Source: Staphylococcus epidermidis
GTDB taxonomy: Bacteria; Bacillota; Bacilli; Staphylococcales; Staphylococcaceae
DNA: 64,000 nucleotides
Assembly (NCBI RefSeq): GCF_006742205.1
Contig: NZ_AP019721.1
Location: 868,001 to 932,000, forward strand
Reading direction: 5' to 3'
Part shown: positions 1-9,045 of the stretch, piece after piece
Layout: each line of letters opens with the position of its first letter
Position numbering within the stretch: position 1 is the first letter of the stretch
Made by a program: the position numbers and the translations under genes
The notes under the pieces: generated by a model
What the model saw: only the letters and a program-made list of their open reading frames with translations
The model's database searches: none
What the model was told of the DNA's origin: nothing

Positions 1-375
1 AAAGCACTTGCTAGCACAGTAAAAGACAGTACGAAGTTGTTAGTACCCATTTTTGATGCTAGAAGAGAAGCAGTTTATGCAGGTGTTTATCAATATCAGG
101 ACAATGAATTAATAACCATTATTGATGACACTTATATACCTATTTTTGAACTTATTGAAAAACTTCATCAATTAAACCAACCTTATGTGTTTGTAGGATT
201 TCATATCGAAAAAATAAAACATTTATTAGACAGTGACATCGTAGAACAGTTACCACAAGCTTCAAGTATGAAGCAATTAATCCAAAAACCAGAAAATATA
301 CATTCATTTACTCCTAAATATCATAAATTATCAGAGGCGGAACGAAATTGGTTAAACCAACAAGAGAACAATTGA
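1..375 (+). CDS. tsaB: TsaB, tRNA t6A biosynthesis protein (3' part only)
   Basis: The reading frame is open from the first base of the window and ends at TGA 373-375, so only the last 124 residues are visible. The segment contains 'IFDARREAVYAGVY', typical of the ASKHA-fold TsaB that pairs with TsaD to make N6-threonylcarbamoyladenosine at position 37 of ANN-decoding tRNAs. It overlaps the next gene (rimI) by 28 bases, which implies translational coupling in a tsaB-rimI-tsaD operon. The assignment rests mainly on this conserved gene order plus the motif. An internal TTG at 37 is not a real start. Confidence 0.9.
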   Translation, partial: KALASTVKDSTKLLVPIFDARREAVYAGVYQYQDNELITIIDDTYIPIFELIEKLHQLNQPYVFVGFHIEKIKHLLDSDIVEQLPQASSMKQLIQKPENIHSFTPKYHKLSEAERNWLNQQENN

Positions 376-809
376 ATATTAGGAAAATGAGTGTGGAAGA
401 TGTTCCTAAAGTTTTTGATATAGAAAGAAATAGTTTCTCACACAGTTCGTGGTCAATCGATGCATTTTATCATGAAATAGAAAACAACGAATTTGCTACA
501 TATTTTGTTATAGAATTTAGTGACAAAATAATTGGATATGTTGGTTTATGGTTAGTCGTTGATCAAGCACAAATTACAACGATAGCTATATCAAAGGCAT
601 TTAGAGGCTATGGTCTTGGGCAACTTTTACTTAAATATGCAATGAACTATGCACGTTTTTCTTGTGATGTGATGAGTTTAGAAGTAAGAATAGATAATGA
701 TGTTGCACAACATGTTTATAGGAATTTGGGATTCCAAAATGGTGGAAAAAGAAAGAATTATTATGGAGAAGGCGAGGACGCATTAGTCATGTGGGTGAAT
801 TTGAAATGA
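348..809 (+). CDS. rimI: RimI-type ribosomal protein S18 alanine N-acetyltransferase
   Basis: This is a 153-residue GNAT-family protein. The acetyl-CoA binding motif appears as '[14 protein letters not shown]' near residues 85-98, followed by 'VYRNLGF', the usual C-terminal GNAT signature. I kept the TTG at 348 because a good ribosome-binding site (GAGGCGG) lies 8 bases upstream; TTG 372 and ATG 387 are in-frame alternatives. It overlaps tsaB upstream, and its TGA overlaps the tsaD ATG as ATGA at 806-809. RimI acetylates the N-terminus of S18 in other bacteria; here the function is inferred from family and context. Confidence 0.9.
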   Translation: MVKPTREQLNIRKMSVEDVPKVFDIERNSFSHSSWSIDAFYHEIENNEFATYFVIEFSDKIIGYVGLWLVVDQAQITTIAISKAFRGYGLGQLLLKYAMNYARFSCDVMSLEVRIDNDVAQHVYRNLGFQNGGKRKNYYGEGEDALVMWVNLK

Positions 810-1828
810 CAAATAATAAATTAATCTTAGCAATTGAAACAAGTTGTGATGAAACGAGTGTAAGTGTAATAAAGAATGGCACTGAACTTTTATCTAATAC
901 TGTTTTAAGTCAAATAGATAGTCACAAACGTTTTGGTGGTGTTGTACCTGAAGTTGCTAGTAGACATCATGTTGAAGGAATAACAGCAACTATAGATGAA
1001 TCGTTAGTGAGTGCAAAAGTGAAAATGGAAGACATTGACGCTATTGCAGTAACACAAGGCCCAGGATTAATAGGAGCTTTATTGATTGGTATTAATGCGG
1101 CTAAAGCTTTGGCATTTGCTTATGATAAGCCTATTATTCCAGTACATCATATTGCTGGTCATATTTATGCCAATCACTTAGAACAACCATTAACGTTTCC
1201 ACTAATGTCATTGATTGTATCTGGTGGTCATACTGAACTAGTATATATGAAAAATCATTTAGATTTCGAAGTGATTGGTGAAACGAGAGATGATGCAGTA
1301 GGAGAAGCTTATGATAAAGTTGCTCGAACAATCAATCTTCCTTATCCTGGTGGACCGCATATTGATCGATTAGCAGCTAAAGGTAAAGATGTATATGATT
1401 TTCCAAGAGTTTGGCTCGAAAAAGATAGTTATGATTTTAGTTTTAGTGGTCTTAAAAGTGCTGTAATAAATAAACTGCATAATTTAAGACAGAAAAATAT
1501 TGAAATTGTAGCTGAAGATGTTGCAACGAGTTTCCAAAATAGTGTTGTAGAAGTTTTAACCTATAAAGCTATTCATGCTTGTAAAACTTATAATGTTAAT
1601 CGCTTAATTGTTGCAGGTGGTGTTGCTAGTAATAAAGGATTAAGAAATGCACTAAGTGAAGCATGTAAAAAAGAGGGTATACACCTTACTATTCCAAGTC
1701 CTGTTCTTTGCACTGATAATGCAGCGATGATTGGTGCTGCTGGATATTATTTATATCAAGCTGGTTTGCGTGGCGATTTAGCTTTAAATGGACAAAATAA
1801 TATTGATATTGAAACTTTTTCTGTTTAA
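806..1828 (+). CDS. tsaD: TsaD (Gcp/YgjD), tRNA threonylcarbamoyladenosine transferase subunit
   Basis: A 340-residue member of the Kae1/TsaD family. It shows the metal-binding HxxxH pattern ('[10 protein letters not shown]'), the N-terminal '[10 protein letters not shown]' and the C-terminal '[15 protein letters not shown]'. With TsaB, and TsaE encoded elsewhere, it transfers the threonylcarbamoyl group to tRNA. I chose ATG 806, which overlaps the rimI stop as ATGA, over the in-frame GTG 791, because family members begin just before '[10 protein letters not shown]' and the length then matches. A strong hairpin follows the stop codon. Confidence 0.96.
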   Translation: MTNNKLILAIETSCDETSVSVIKNGTELLSNTVLSQIDSHKRFGGVVPEVASRHHVEGITATIDESLVSAKVKMEDIDAIAVTQGPGLIGALLIGINAAKALAFAYDKPIIPVHHIAGHIYANHLEQPLTFPLMSLIVSGGHTELVYMKNHLDFEVIGETRDDAVGEAYDKVARTINLPYPGGPHIDRLAAKGKDVYDFPRVWLEKDSYDFSFSGLKSAVINKLHNLRQKNIEIVAEDVATSFQNSVVEVLTYKAIHACKTYNVNRLIVAGGVASNKGLRNALSEACKKEGIHLTIPSPVLCTDNAAMIGAAGYYLYQAGLRGDLALNGQNNIDIETFSV

Positions 1829-1839
1829 ATAATATTTCA

Positions 1840-1879
1840 AAGCGCCTATCTAAGAGTAACTACTTTTAGATAGGCGCTT
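1840..1879. terminator. Bidirectional Rho-independent terminator
   Basis: Perfect 14-bp arms (AAGCGCCTATCTAA and its complement) around a 12-base loop are followed by TAACTTTTTT on the + strand. The hairpin lies between the convergent tsaD and MutS-like genes and probably serves both. Confidence 0.9.
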
Positions 1880-1910
1880 AACTTTTTTATAAATATTAAA
1901 CTAATTAATT

Positions 1911-3527
1911 CTAGAGGTTTCGAATATTTTGTTGAGCACGCTGATAAATATCGATAGGAAACTGCGTAATGCGTAGTAATTCAATTGCATTACGTGTATT
2001 GGCTTTACCTGGTTTAATTTTGTAATCGAAAAATATGCTATTTTCTTGAATTGATTCATTAAAATGATAATTATTATATGTATTTTCTAATAATGTTGAT
2101 AATTCAACATCATGTGTCGCAGCGATAACCTGATATGCTTTTTGATTATCTAAATACGATAATACTGATTCAGAAGCCGCAATACGTTCAGTTGTATTCG
2201 TTCCTTTAAAAATTTCATCTATAAAACAATATATCTTATTGCACTGATGAGTGTTAAATAATCTACGAATAGACTTAAGTTCTGACATGAAATAACTGTC
2301 ACCACTTAAAACGTCATCCGCATTTGCCATTGATGTCATTACATAGCCAGGTTGATAAATAAATGAGTGAGCTGTTGCAGTTTGTATCGATTGAGCTAAA
2401 ATCAAATTTAGTGCAACTGCTTTCATAAATGTAGATTTTCCTGATGCATTAGAGCCTGTGAGCAATATATGATTTGAAATGTCAATTGTGTTAGCAATCG
2501 CATTTTCTTCATCTAGTAGAGGATGAATGATTGATTTCATTTGAAGACCATTAATATTGTGATTGATTTTAGGATAACAATAATGTGTCAAAGTATGTTG
2601 ATACATAGCTATAGAGTAATGATTATCTAATATGCTTATGTAGTCATAACATGTCATAACTTCTTCTTGATACTTAAAGTAGCTGCGTTGTATTAAATGA
2701 AATAAAACATAATCTATCATGAATACTAATTTAATAAACATGATTATGCTACTCGCCATATCTTGTGATTCTACTCTAGCTAATAAACCACTAAAACGGC
2801 GTGAAGCTTTAAAATGAGTAAAATCAACACTTATCGCGGGCGTGCTCTCAATCTTACTTAAAGCTTGACTTTGCTTTATAACATTAGCAGTATAAAAAAT
2901 TGATTTTAAATCTTGGTCATAAGATTTTTTTAGTTTGAAAGATAATATTGCATTTAAAATCATAAAAGTAAGACATATTAATATACCTTTTGAAGGAATT
3001 AAAAAAATGAATGCGAACCCGATAAATGGTAACAACGGACAAAACATTAATAAAATATTTCGCTTAGTGGGTAACATTTGATCTGGAAACAAAGGGTATA
3101 CATTTTTACCAATTTTAGAAAGAATGTAAGATACATTTAAACGAAATACTTTATTTTCTTTAAACATGTTTATCAATGAGGTTTGATTTACCTTAAACAT
3201 ACCTCTTAAAGTTGCATATAGTCGCATTTCACCAATTGCAGTGAAATTAAAATTAATTTTATGAAATAACGTATCCATATTTAGGTCTGACCAAGTCTTA
3301 TCGTCGATAAATGACTGCTCATTGTAATGATCGCGGTAAGCGTGATATTGGGCATCGAATCGTGAATTAGGACGTATAAAACTTTCTAATTTTAATTTGT
3401 TATCCCATAAAGTATTTATTTTAGCAATCTGTTTACGCCTCTCTATAATAGAGATAATTACATTTACAAGTGTAATTAGGATGATGAAAGTTAATATAAT
3501 CAGTACTAAGGTTTGATTGTTCGTCAT
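1911..3527 (-). CDS. MutS-family ATPase (short, membrane-segment-containing)
   Basis: A 538-residue protein with a MutS-type C-terminal ATPase: Walker A 'GSNASGKSTFMKA' near residue 355, Walker B 'IYCFIDEIFKGTNTTER', and the His loop 'AATHD'. The mismatch-recognition domain I of classical MutS is missing. Instead the N-terminus has a hydrophobic segment at residues 6-26, and two more lie near residues 155-195. It is therefore not the mismatch-repair MutS but one of the MutS-like ATPases of unknown role common in staphylococci. It is transcribed alone, convergent to tsaD, with the intergenic DnaA-box cluster immediately upstream. Confidence 0.85.
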   Translation of the reverse strand: MTNNQTLVLIILTFIILITLVNVIISIIERRKQIAKINTLWDNKLKLESFIRPNSRFDAQYHAYRDHYNEQSFIDDKTWSDLNMDTLFHKINFNFTAIGEMRLYATLRGMFKVNQTSLINMFKENKVFRLNVSYILSKIGKNVYPLFPDQMLPTKRNILLMFCPLLPFIGFAFIFLIPSKGILICLTFMILNAILSFKLKKSYDQDLKSIFYTANVIKQSQALSKIESTPAISVDFTHFKASRRFSGLLARVESQDMASSIIMFIKLVFMIDYVLFHLIQRSYFKYQEEVMTCYDYISILDNHYSIAMYQHTLTHYCYPKINHNINGLQMKSIIHPLLDEENAIANTIDISNHILLTGSNASGKSTFMKAVALNLILAQSIQTATAHSFIYQPGYVMTSMANADDVLSGDSYFMSELKSIRRLFNTHQCNKIYCFIDEIFKGTNTTERIAASESVLSYLDNQKAYQVIAATHDVELSTLLENTYNNYHFNESIQENSIFFDYKIKPGKANTRNAIELLRITQFPIDIYQRAQQNIRNL

Positions 3528-3629
3528 GAAGTTTAGTTCTCCTTTTTCTTTCTTAATAAATTATTTCATAAATGAATAACGTAAACAATTGAAAATAGAA
3601 AATAAGTTGTCAATAGGGAACGTGCGTAC

Positions 3630-3759
3630 TTATCAACAAAATGTGAGTAAGTTGTGGGTAAGTAGTGAAGTTGTTTGTGGATATGTAAATAAATAAGTAA
3701 AATTAAAAAAGAAAAAGTGTTAATTTACTTGTGGATAAGTAGGGTAACTCTGTGGATAG
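3630..3759. promoter_or_regulatory. Cluster of DnaA-box-like 9-mers in a 340-bp intergenic region
   Basis: Within 130 bp there are five matches to the DnaA box TTATCCACA/TGTGGATAA with at most one mismatch: TTATCAACA 3630-3638, TGTGGGTAA 3653-3661, TGTGGATAT 3676-3684, TGTGGATAA 3730-3738 (perfect) and TGTGGATAG 3751-3759. A two-mismatch site lies at 3642-3650. The surrounding gap (3528-3868) holds no gene. The clustering is directly visible; binding by DnaA is inference. Confidence 0.6.
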
Positions 3760-3812
3760 TGATTATGAAAGTAATTCAAGCTGTTAATAATATTTGTGTA
3801 AAAAAATACTAA

Positions 3813-3852
3813 AAGACACTGAAAAGTCATATATTCAACTTTCAGGTGTCTT
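3813..3852 (-). terminator. Terminator of the ABC-F gene
   Basis: Arms AAGACACTGAAA and TTTCAGGTGTCTT (one bulge) flank a 15-base loop. The + strand A-run just left of it becomes the U-tract of a leftward transcript, so it terminates the ABC-F gene that ends at 3869. Confidence 0.8.
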
Positions 3853-3868
3853 GTCATTATGTTGGAAA

Positions 3869-5803
3869 TTAGAGCTTTTCTTGTAATTTTTCCCATTCCA
3901 ACATTATTTGTTCTAATTTTTGTTCGGTATCGGATTTTTGATTGGCAAATTTACTAGCTTTTAGAGGGTCGTTAAATACTTCAGGTTGTGTTAACTGTTC
4001 GTCGATATGTGATATTTGTGCTTCTAATTCTTCGATTTGTCTTTCACAATGTTCAATTTGTCTTTCTAATTTACGTTGTTGTCTTTTTTGTTGCTTTTGA
4101 CTGATATAGGTTGAAGTATTTGCGTCTTGATTTATCTCTTTATTTTCAAAATTATTTTGAGTTATTGTTTCATGTGCTTTGATAGCTGCAGCTTCTTCAG
4201 TTTTCTCAATATAATACTGATAATCTCCCAAATACATTTGGCCACCATTAATGTTTAAATCAAAAACTTTATTTGCAAGTTGGTTAATAAAATAACGATC
4301 ATGTGATACAAAAATAATTGTGCCTTCAAAATCTTTCAATGCTTGTTCAAGCATTTCTTTAGAATCAATATCTAAATGGTTAGTCGGTTCATCTAAGATA
4401 AGAACATTATCACGTTGTAACATTAAAAGTGCTAATTGTAATCGTGCCTTTTCGCCGCCGGATAAGTCATTGATAATTTTTTTTACGTCTTCTTGAACGA
4501 ACAAGAAACGCCCTAATACTGCCCGTACATCTTTTTCATTCATATGTGGATATTGATCCCAAACATAATCGAGAATGGTTTTATTTGATTTAAATTCAGC
4601 TTGTTTTTGATCATAGTAACCAATTTGTAAATTAGCACCAAAGATAATTTGACCACCTAGTTTATGTTGTTTTTCAGCAATTGTTTTTATCAATGTTGTT
4701 TTACCAACACCATTTGGACCAATGATAGCTATATGATCCCCTTTAAAGATTTCGAGGTTTATAGGTAGTGTAATAGGTGAGTCGTAACCAATTTTTAAAT
4801 CATGAATGTGCATCACATCATTACCAGTATTACGGTCGAAGCCAAATTGTATATTTGCACTTCTAGCATCTATCATAGGTTTATCAATACGTTCCATTTT
4901 TTCCAATGTTTTACGTCTACTCTTAGCCATGCCGCTTGTAGATGCACGAGTAATATTTTTTTCTACAAAGGTTTCTAAACGCTTGATTTCTTCTTGTTGC
5001 TTTTCAAATTCTTGCATGCGTTTTTCGTAATACTGATTACGTTGCTTTATAAATTGCTCATAGTTTCCTACATAGTGTTTTACATTTCCTAGAGCAACAT
5101 CATAAACTTGAGTTACAATTTTATCTAAAAAATATCTATCATGACTGATAATTACAATTGCCCCTTTAAAGTACTTTAAGTAATCCTCTAACCACTTGGT
5201 TGTTTCCATGTCTAGATGGTTAGTTGGTTCATCAAGAAGGAGTAAATCGGGTTCTTTAAGTAACATTTGAGCAAGAGAAAGACGTGTTTTTTGACCACCA
5301 CTAAAATCATTAATAGGCTTGTTGAAATCGCTTTCTGTAAAGTTAAGCCCGTGCAGGACTGTTTTAATTTTACTCTCATATTGATAACCATCTAATTGCT
5401 CATAACGATTCGTTAAAGTTTCATATTTTTCAATATGTGATTGATATTCATCGGATTCATAATCTTGTCCATTTCGTGCAAGCCAATCGGTTTCATCCTT
5501 AATTAAATTTTCAATTTTCTTTATATGTTCAAAAGGCTTAGACATTTCTTCAAAGACAGTAGCTTCTGAATTGAGTGTCATTTGCTGAGTTAAATAACTC
5601 ATTGTCAAATTTTTGATTTTTGATATTCGACCACTATCGTAATTTTCCACACCTGCTATGATTTTCATTAATGTCGATTTACCAGCTCCATTACGGCCTA
5701 CTACGCCGATTCTTTCGCCAGTTTTCACCTCAAAATTAACATCTGTGAAGATATCTTCACCATCGAACGATTTGGAGATGTCATTAAGTTGTAAAAGTAT
5801 CAT
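3869..5803 (-). CDS. ABC-F family ATP-binding protein (YdiF type)
   Basis: A 644-residue soluble protein with two ABC domains and no membrane segments. Domain 1 has Walker A 'GRNGAGKST' (36-44), signature 'DFSGGQKTRLSLA' and 'LLLLDEPTNHLD'. Domain 2 has 'GPNGVGKTTLIK', 'DLSGGEKARLQLA' and 'VLILDEPTNHLD'. A charged linker with 'KQQEEIKRLETFVEKN' joins them, and a coiled-coil C-terminal arm starts near residue 560. ABC-F proteins act on the ribosome. The housekeeping length and the location next to tsaD and rex match B. subtilis ydiF rather than antibiotic-resistance ABC-Fs such as Vga or Msr. Confidence 0.9.
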   Translation of the reverse strand: MILLQLNDISKSFDGEDIFTDVNFEVKTGERIGVVGRNGAGKSTLMKIIAGVENYDSGRISKIKNLTMSYLTQQMTLNSEATVFEEMSKPFEHIKKIENLIKDETDWLARNGQDYESDEYQSHIEKYETLTNRYEQLDGYQYESKIKTVLHGLNFTESDFNKPINDFSGGQKTRLSLAQMLLKEPDLLLLDEPTNHLDMETTKWLEDYLKYFKGAIVIISHDRYFLDKIVTQVYDVALGNVKHYVGNYEQFIKQRNQYYEKRMQEFEKQQEEIKRLETFVEKNITRASTSGMAKSRRKTLEKMERIDKPMIDARSANIQFGFDRNTGNDVMHIHDLKIGYDSPITLPINLEIFKGDHIAIIGPNGVGKTTLIKTIAEKQHKLGGQIIFGANLQIGYYDQKQAEFKSNKTILDYVWDQYPHMNEKDVRAVLGRFLFVQEDVKKIINDLSGGEKARLQLALLMLQRDNVLILDEPTNHLDIDSKEMLEQALKDFEGTIIFVSHDRYFINQLANKVFDLNINGGQMYLGDYQYYIEKTEEAAAIKAHETITQNNFENKEINQDANTSTYISQKQQKRQQRKLERQIEHCERQIEELEAQISHIDEQLTQPEVFNDPLKASKFANQKSDTEQKLEQIMLEWEKLQEKL

Positions 5804-6150
5804 TCGATTCTCACCTTTCTATGTATTTGAAATAGGTTTAAACTATATATAAAGTATTTGTTTTTGAATATTTAAATTTTTGTTAATTCTATATTATCGA
5901 ATTTTAAATAGAAAAATAAATTGCGTACGTTATCTTGAAATGATGTTAAACTCAATTACTTCTATTCTACAGTATTCATAGAACACATGAAACTAGGATA
6001 TTTATTTTTAAAAATTAATAATGTATAATGTTTAAGTATTCGTTGTAGACAATTATTTGTATTATGAGATGACATTCCACATATGTTTTAACTCATTTAC
6101 TGATTTTAATGATACATGCATAATATACGCGAAAAAGGGGGGTTAGATAT
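5804..6150. other. Divergent intergenic region between ABC-F and rex
   Basis: There is no gene on either strand. It should hold the promoters of both neighbours. A TATAAT at 6024-6029 preceded by TG is a candidate -10 element for rex, and a strong Shine-Dalgarno (AAGGGGGG) sits at about 6135-6143 before the rex ATG. I found no clear Rex operator of the TTGTGAA...TTCACAA type. Confidence 0.4.
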
Positions 6151-6786
6151 ATGCCAGATGATTTTAAAATTCCTCGCGCTACGTTAAAACGTCTACCTTT
6201 ATATTACCGATTGGTCAGTATTTTGAAAGGTAAAGGTATAGATCGTGTTAATTCTAAAACAATAAGTGAAGCACTACAAATTGATTCAGCTACAATAAGA
6301 AGAGACTTTTCATACTTTGGTGAATTAGGAAAAAAAGGATATGGATATAATATAGATAGTATGCTTGAATTCTTTAAATCAGAATTAAGTGAGAGCGATC
6401 AAATTAAAATTGCCATTATAGGTATCGGTAATTTAGGGCGTGCATTACTTACATATAACTTTTCAATACATGATGAGATGACAATTACTGAAGCTTTTGA
6501 TATTAGACCAGATATTATAGGTGAGAATATCGGTGACGTTGTGGTAAAACATAGTGATGATATCAAAACGACATTAGAATCAGAAGATATTGATGTAGTC
6601 ATTTTAACAACACCAGATAATGTGGCACAACAAGTAGCTGATGAACTTGTTAAAGCCGGTGTTAAAGGTATACTAAACTTTACGCCACGTCGAATTAAAA
6701 CACCCCAAGATGTCCAAGTACATCATATTGATTTTGGTATAGAGTTACAATCATTATTGTTCTTCATGAAAAATTATAGTAAATAA
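6151..6786 (+). CDS. rex: Rex, NADH/NAD+-sensing transcriptional repressor
   Basis: A 211-residue protein. The N-terminal winged helix (residues 1-80, with '[14 protein letters not shown]' and '[21 protein letters not shown]') precedes a Rossmann domain with '[16 protein letters not shown]' near 88-103. Rex dissociates from DNA when NADH rises and so controls fermentation and nitrate-respiration genes in staphylococci. Length and motifs match the family throughout. It has its own terminator and appears monocistronic. Confidence 0.96.
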   Translation: MPDDFKIPRATLKRLPLYYRLVSILKGKGIDRVNSKTISEALQIDSATIRRDFSYFGELGKKGYGYNIDSMLEFFKSELSESDQIKIAIIGIGNLGRALLTYNFSIHDEMTITEAFDIRPDIIGENIGDVVVKHSDDIKTTLESEDIDVVILTTPDNVAQQVADELVKAGVKGILNFTPRRIKTPQDVQVHHIDFGIELQSLLFFMKNYSK

Positions 6787-6808
6787 TTAATAAAAATCAC
6801 ATTAACAT

Positions 6809-6836
6809 AGTACTCTCAAGTGAGAAGTGAGAGTGC
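6809..6836 (+). terminator. rex terminator
   Basis: Arms AGTACTCTCA and TGAGAGTGCT (one G-T pair) flank a 9-base loop and are followed by a run of T's from 6836. Confidence 0.85.
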
Positions 6837-6931
6837 TTTTTTTATATTAAACAGTTACAATAGATTATAAATACGAAACTTTTTAACAAAAATTGTAAGT
6901 TGATATTTATTGTAATGGGAGATTGAAACAA

Positions 6932-7213
6932 ATGACTCAAGAAATAAATTGTAATTTCAAATCACATATTCCCAGAATAATGACAGTTCCCGGTATATTG
7001 TTAATACATGAAAATAAGTTGGAGTTTAAGGCATATAGTCAAAACAATAATCCATTCAATATTCAATTCGAACTCTCTAGCATTGTGCGGTATAGAATAT
7101 CGAAAGGGTTATTAGGAAATAAATTGTTTATTTATTATTCTGACCAGGAGTGGTATAAATTTAGTAACTTATCTAAGAGTGACTTAATCAAACTCACAAA
7201 ATATTTATATTAA
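6932..7213 (+). CDS. Hypothetical small protein (PH/GRAM-like?)
   Basis: A 93-residue soluble protein that I do not recognise. The ATG at 6932 is preceded by GGGAG with 10-base spacing; an in-frame TTG at 6923 is too close to that site. The pattern 'GILLIHENKLEFKAYSQNNN...FELSSIVRYRISKGLLGNKLFIYYSD' alternates short beta strands and ends in a helix ('SKSDLIKLTKYL'). This resembles bacterial PH/GRAM-like domains, but I infer that from the pattern alone. It stands alone between rex and tsuA. Confidence 0.65.
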   Translation: MTQEINCNFKSHIPRIMTVPGILLIHENKLEFKAYSQNNNPFNIQFELSSIVRYRISKGLLGNKLFIYYSDQEWYKFSNLSKSDLIKLTKYLY

Positions 7214-7298
7214 AACATAATAAATAAAATTAAGAATTTGCAAAATATAGTCCTTTCTACTATAATACCTTAGTATTTATATCGGAAAAGGTGATAAA

Positions 7299-8351
7299 AT
7301 GGTGTGGACAATTATAAGCGGATTAGTCGTTGGCATATTGCTAGGATTTGTAATGCAGAGAACAAGATTTTGTTTAGCTGGTGGATTTAGAGATATGTAC
7401 GTTCAAAAGAGTAACAAAATGTTTTATGCATTGCTTATTGCTATTACAGTCCAAAGTATTGGTTTACTTATTCTAAAGAACTTAAATATTATAGAGGTTC
7501 CAGCAGAAACATTTCCAGTTATAGGAACTATTTTGGGATCCTTCGTTTTTGGAATAGGGATAGTATTAGCTGGAGGATGCGCGACAGGAACTTGGTATAG
7601 GGCTGGTGAAGGGTTAATTGGAAGTTGGGTGGCATTAATATTTTATGCATTGACTTCAGCCGTAACTAAAACTGGGGTACTTCTTCCAATAATGAATCAA
7701 ATAAATAAACCGACGCAAGTCAGCACAAGTATGACGAGTACAACAGGTATACCACAATGGATTCTCGTCATGTTATTAACTGTAATTACAATATTTTTAG
7801 TTGTGAAAACAATTCGAAAACCTAAAATAATGGTGCCCCAACTTAAACAAAAATATAGTGGTATTAGACATTACCTATTTGAAAAAAGATATCATCCATT
7901 TGTTGCTGGCATTGCAATAGGTTTTATTGCTCTACTTGCTTGGCCTATGAGTGAATCTACTGGGAGAATGGGTGGCTTAGGTATAACAACACCATCTGCA
8001 AATCTTGTAAATTATCTTATTTCAGGAGATTTAAAATTTATTGATTGGGGTGTGCTTTTGGTACTAGGTATATTCATAGGTTCTTATATAGCTGCAAAAG
8101 GGTCTAAAGAGTTTAGATGGAGATTGCCAGATATTAAGACAATTCGCAATAGTGCGCTTGGTGGTATATTTATGGGATTTGGTGCTTCAGTTGCAGGTGG
8201 TTGCTCTATCGGTAATGGTTTAGTTGAGACAGCTACAATGAGTTGGCAAGGATGGATTGCTTTAGCCTCTATGATTATTGGTGTTTGGTTTATGAGTTAT
8301 TTTATTTTTGTAAAACCTATGAAAAAGTTACAACAAGTATCTCAAAGCTAA
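7299..8351 (+). CDS. tsuA: TsuA/YeeE-type thiosulfate transporter
   Basis: A 350-residue polytopic membrane protein of the YeeE/YedE family with about nine hydrophobic segments. The conserved cysteine motifs are present: 'QRTRFCLAGG' near residue 25, 'GGCATGTWYRAGEG' near 92-105 and 'GGCSIGNG' near 298. In the structurally studied TsuA these cysteines relay thiosulfate through the membrane. It is followed 51 bp later by a TusA-like sulfur-carrier gene, the usual partner. The substrate (thiosulfate or a related sulfur species) is inferred from the family. Confidence 0.85.
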   Translation: MVWTIISGLVVGILLGFVMQRTRFCLAGGFRDMYVQKSNKMFYALLIAITVQSIGLLILKNLNIIEVPAETFPVIGTILGSFVFGIGIVLAGGCATGTWYRAGEGLIGSWVALIFYALTSAVTKTGVLLPIMNQINKPTQVSTSMTSTTGIPQWILVMLLTVITIFLVVKTIRKPKIMVPQLKQKYSGIRHYLFEKRYHPFVAGIAIGFIALLAWPMSESTGRMGGLGITTPSANLVNYLISGDLKFIDWGVLLVLGIFIGSYIAAKGSKEFRWRLPDIKTIRNSALGGIFMGFGASVAGGCSIGNGLVETATMSWQGWIALASMIIGVWFMSYFIFVKPMKKLQQVSQS

Positions 8352-8402
8352 GATTGGTTATTCTAATGTGACATTAGATAAAGTGAATGAGGAGGTATAT
8401 CA

Positions 8403-8627
8403 ATGGTATACGAATTAGGAACAGTAGGGATGGTTTGTCCATTTCCTTTAATAGAAGCACAAAAGAAAATGAATGAATTAAATCAAGGGGATGAATTGAA
8501 AATCGATTTCGATTGCACCCAGGCTACGGAAGCATTACCTAATTGGGCTGCAGAAAATGGATATCCAGTTACAAACTATGAGCAACTTGATGATGCATCA
8601 TGGACGATTACTATTCAAAAGGCATAA
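8403..8627 (+). CDS. tsuB: TusA/TsuB-like sulfur carrier protein
   Basis: A 74-residue TusA-family (SirA-like) protein. The hallmark Cys-Pro motif is in 'GMVCPFPLIEAQKKM' (Cys near residue 12), with the beta-alpha-beta pattern that follows. A strong GAGGAGG Shine-Dalgarno precedes the ATG. Encoded directly after tsuA, it probably takes sulfur from the imported compound on its single conserved cysteine and passes it into cysteine or tRNA-thiolation pathways; the acceptor is not evident here. Confidence 0.85.
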   Translation: MVYELGTVGMVCPFPLIEAQKKMNELNQGDELKIDFDCTQATEALPNWAAENGYPVTNYEQLDDASWTITIQKA

Positions 8628-8810
8628 AAATTTATAGTTATAAAGTTGATAAACAGATTTTTTGAGGATAGGAAATTAAGCAAATTTAATTATAGATGTG
8701 ATTGACGAGAAAAAAGTTAAATTAAGTAGCTATTAGCTATATCGTTGAAAGAAAGAGCTAAACTTGAAGACTGTTTTTAATTTAATGAAATTCGTTAGTA
8801 GAATTATGAT

Positions 8811-8840
8811 AGCCTGAGACAACAATCATTGTCCCAGGCT
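8811..8840 (+). terminator. Hairpin after tsuAB; rest of 8628-9045 without genes
   Basis: AGCCTGAGACAA and TTGTCCCAGGCT pair with one mismatch around a 6-base loop and are followed by TTATTTATTATTG. The hairpin sits about 180 bases beyond tsuB, so it may terminate that transcript. In the remainder of the 418-base gap I see only AT-rich sequence and the amt leader. Confidence 0.6.
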
Positions 8841-9045
8841 TATTTATTATTGTAATGAGATAACTAAATCAAGATTATCTTTTTATTATACTCATTACTA
8901 ACATAGTGTAACGAAAATAATATGTTTTTAGTACAACGCTTATATATACAATGTAACTTAAAGTGACATTCTGTGTAACATGACCTTACCTAATTTTGCT
9001 TTTAAAAAAACACTCATTATGATGTTTTTAAAGGAAGTGGTAAGT

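Noticed and set aside
1911..3527. MutS-like gene as mutS or mutS2
   Set aside because: It lacks the mismatch-recognition domain of MutS and the Smr nuclease domain of MutS2, and has hydrophobic membrane segments.
8980..9045. 22-residue N-terminal extension of Amt
   Set aside because: No ribosome-binding site before the upstream ATG, and the family starts at the ATG with AAGGAAGTGG upstream.
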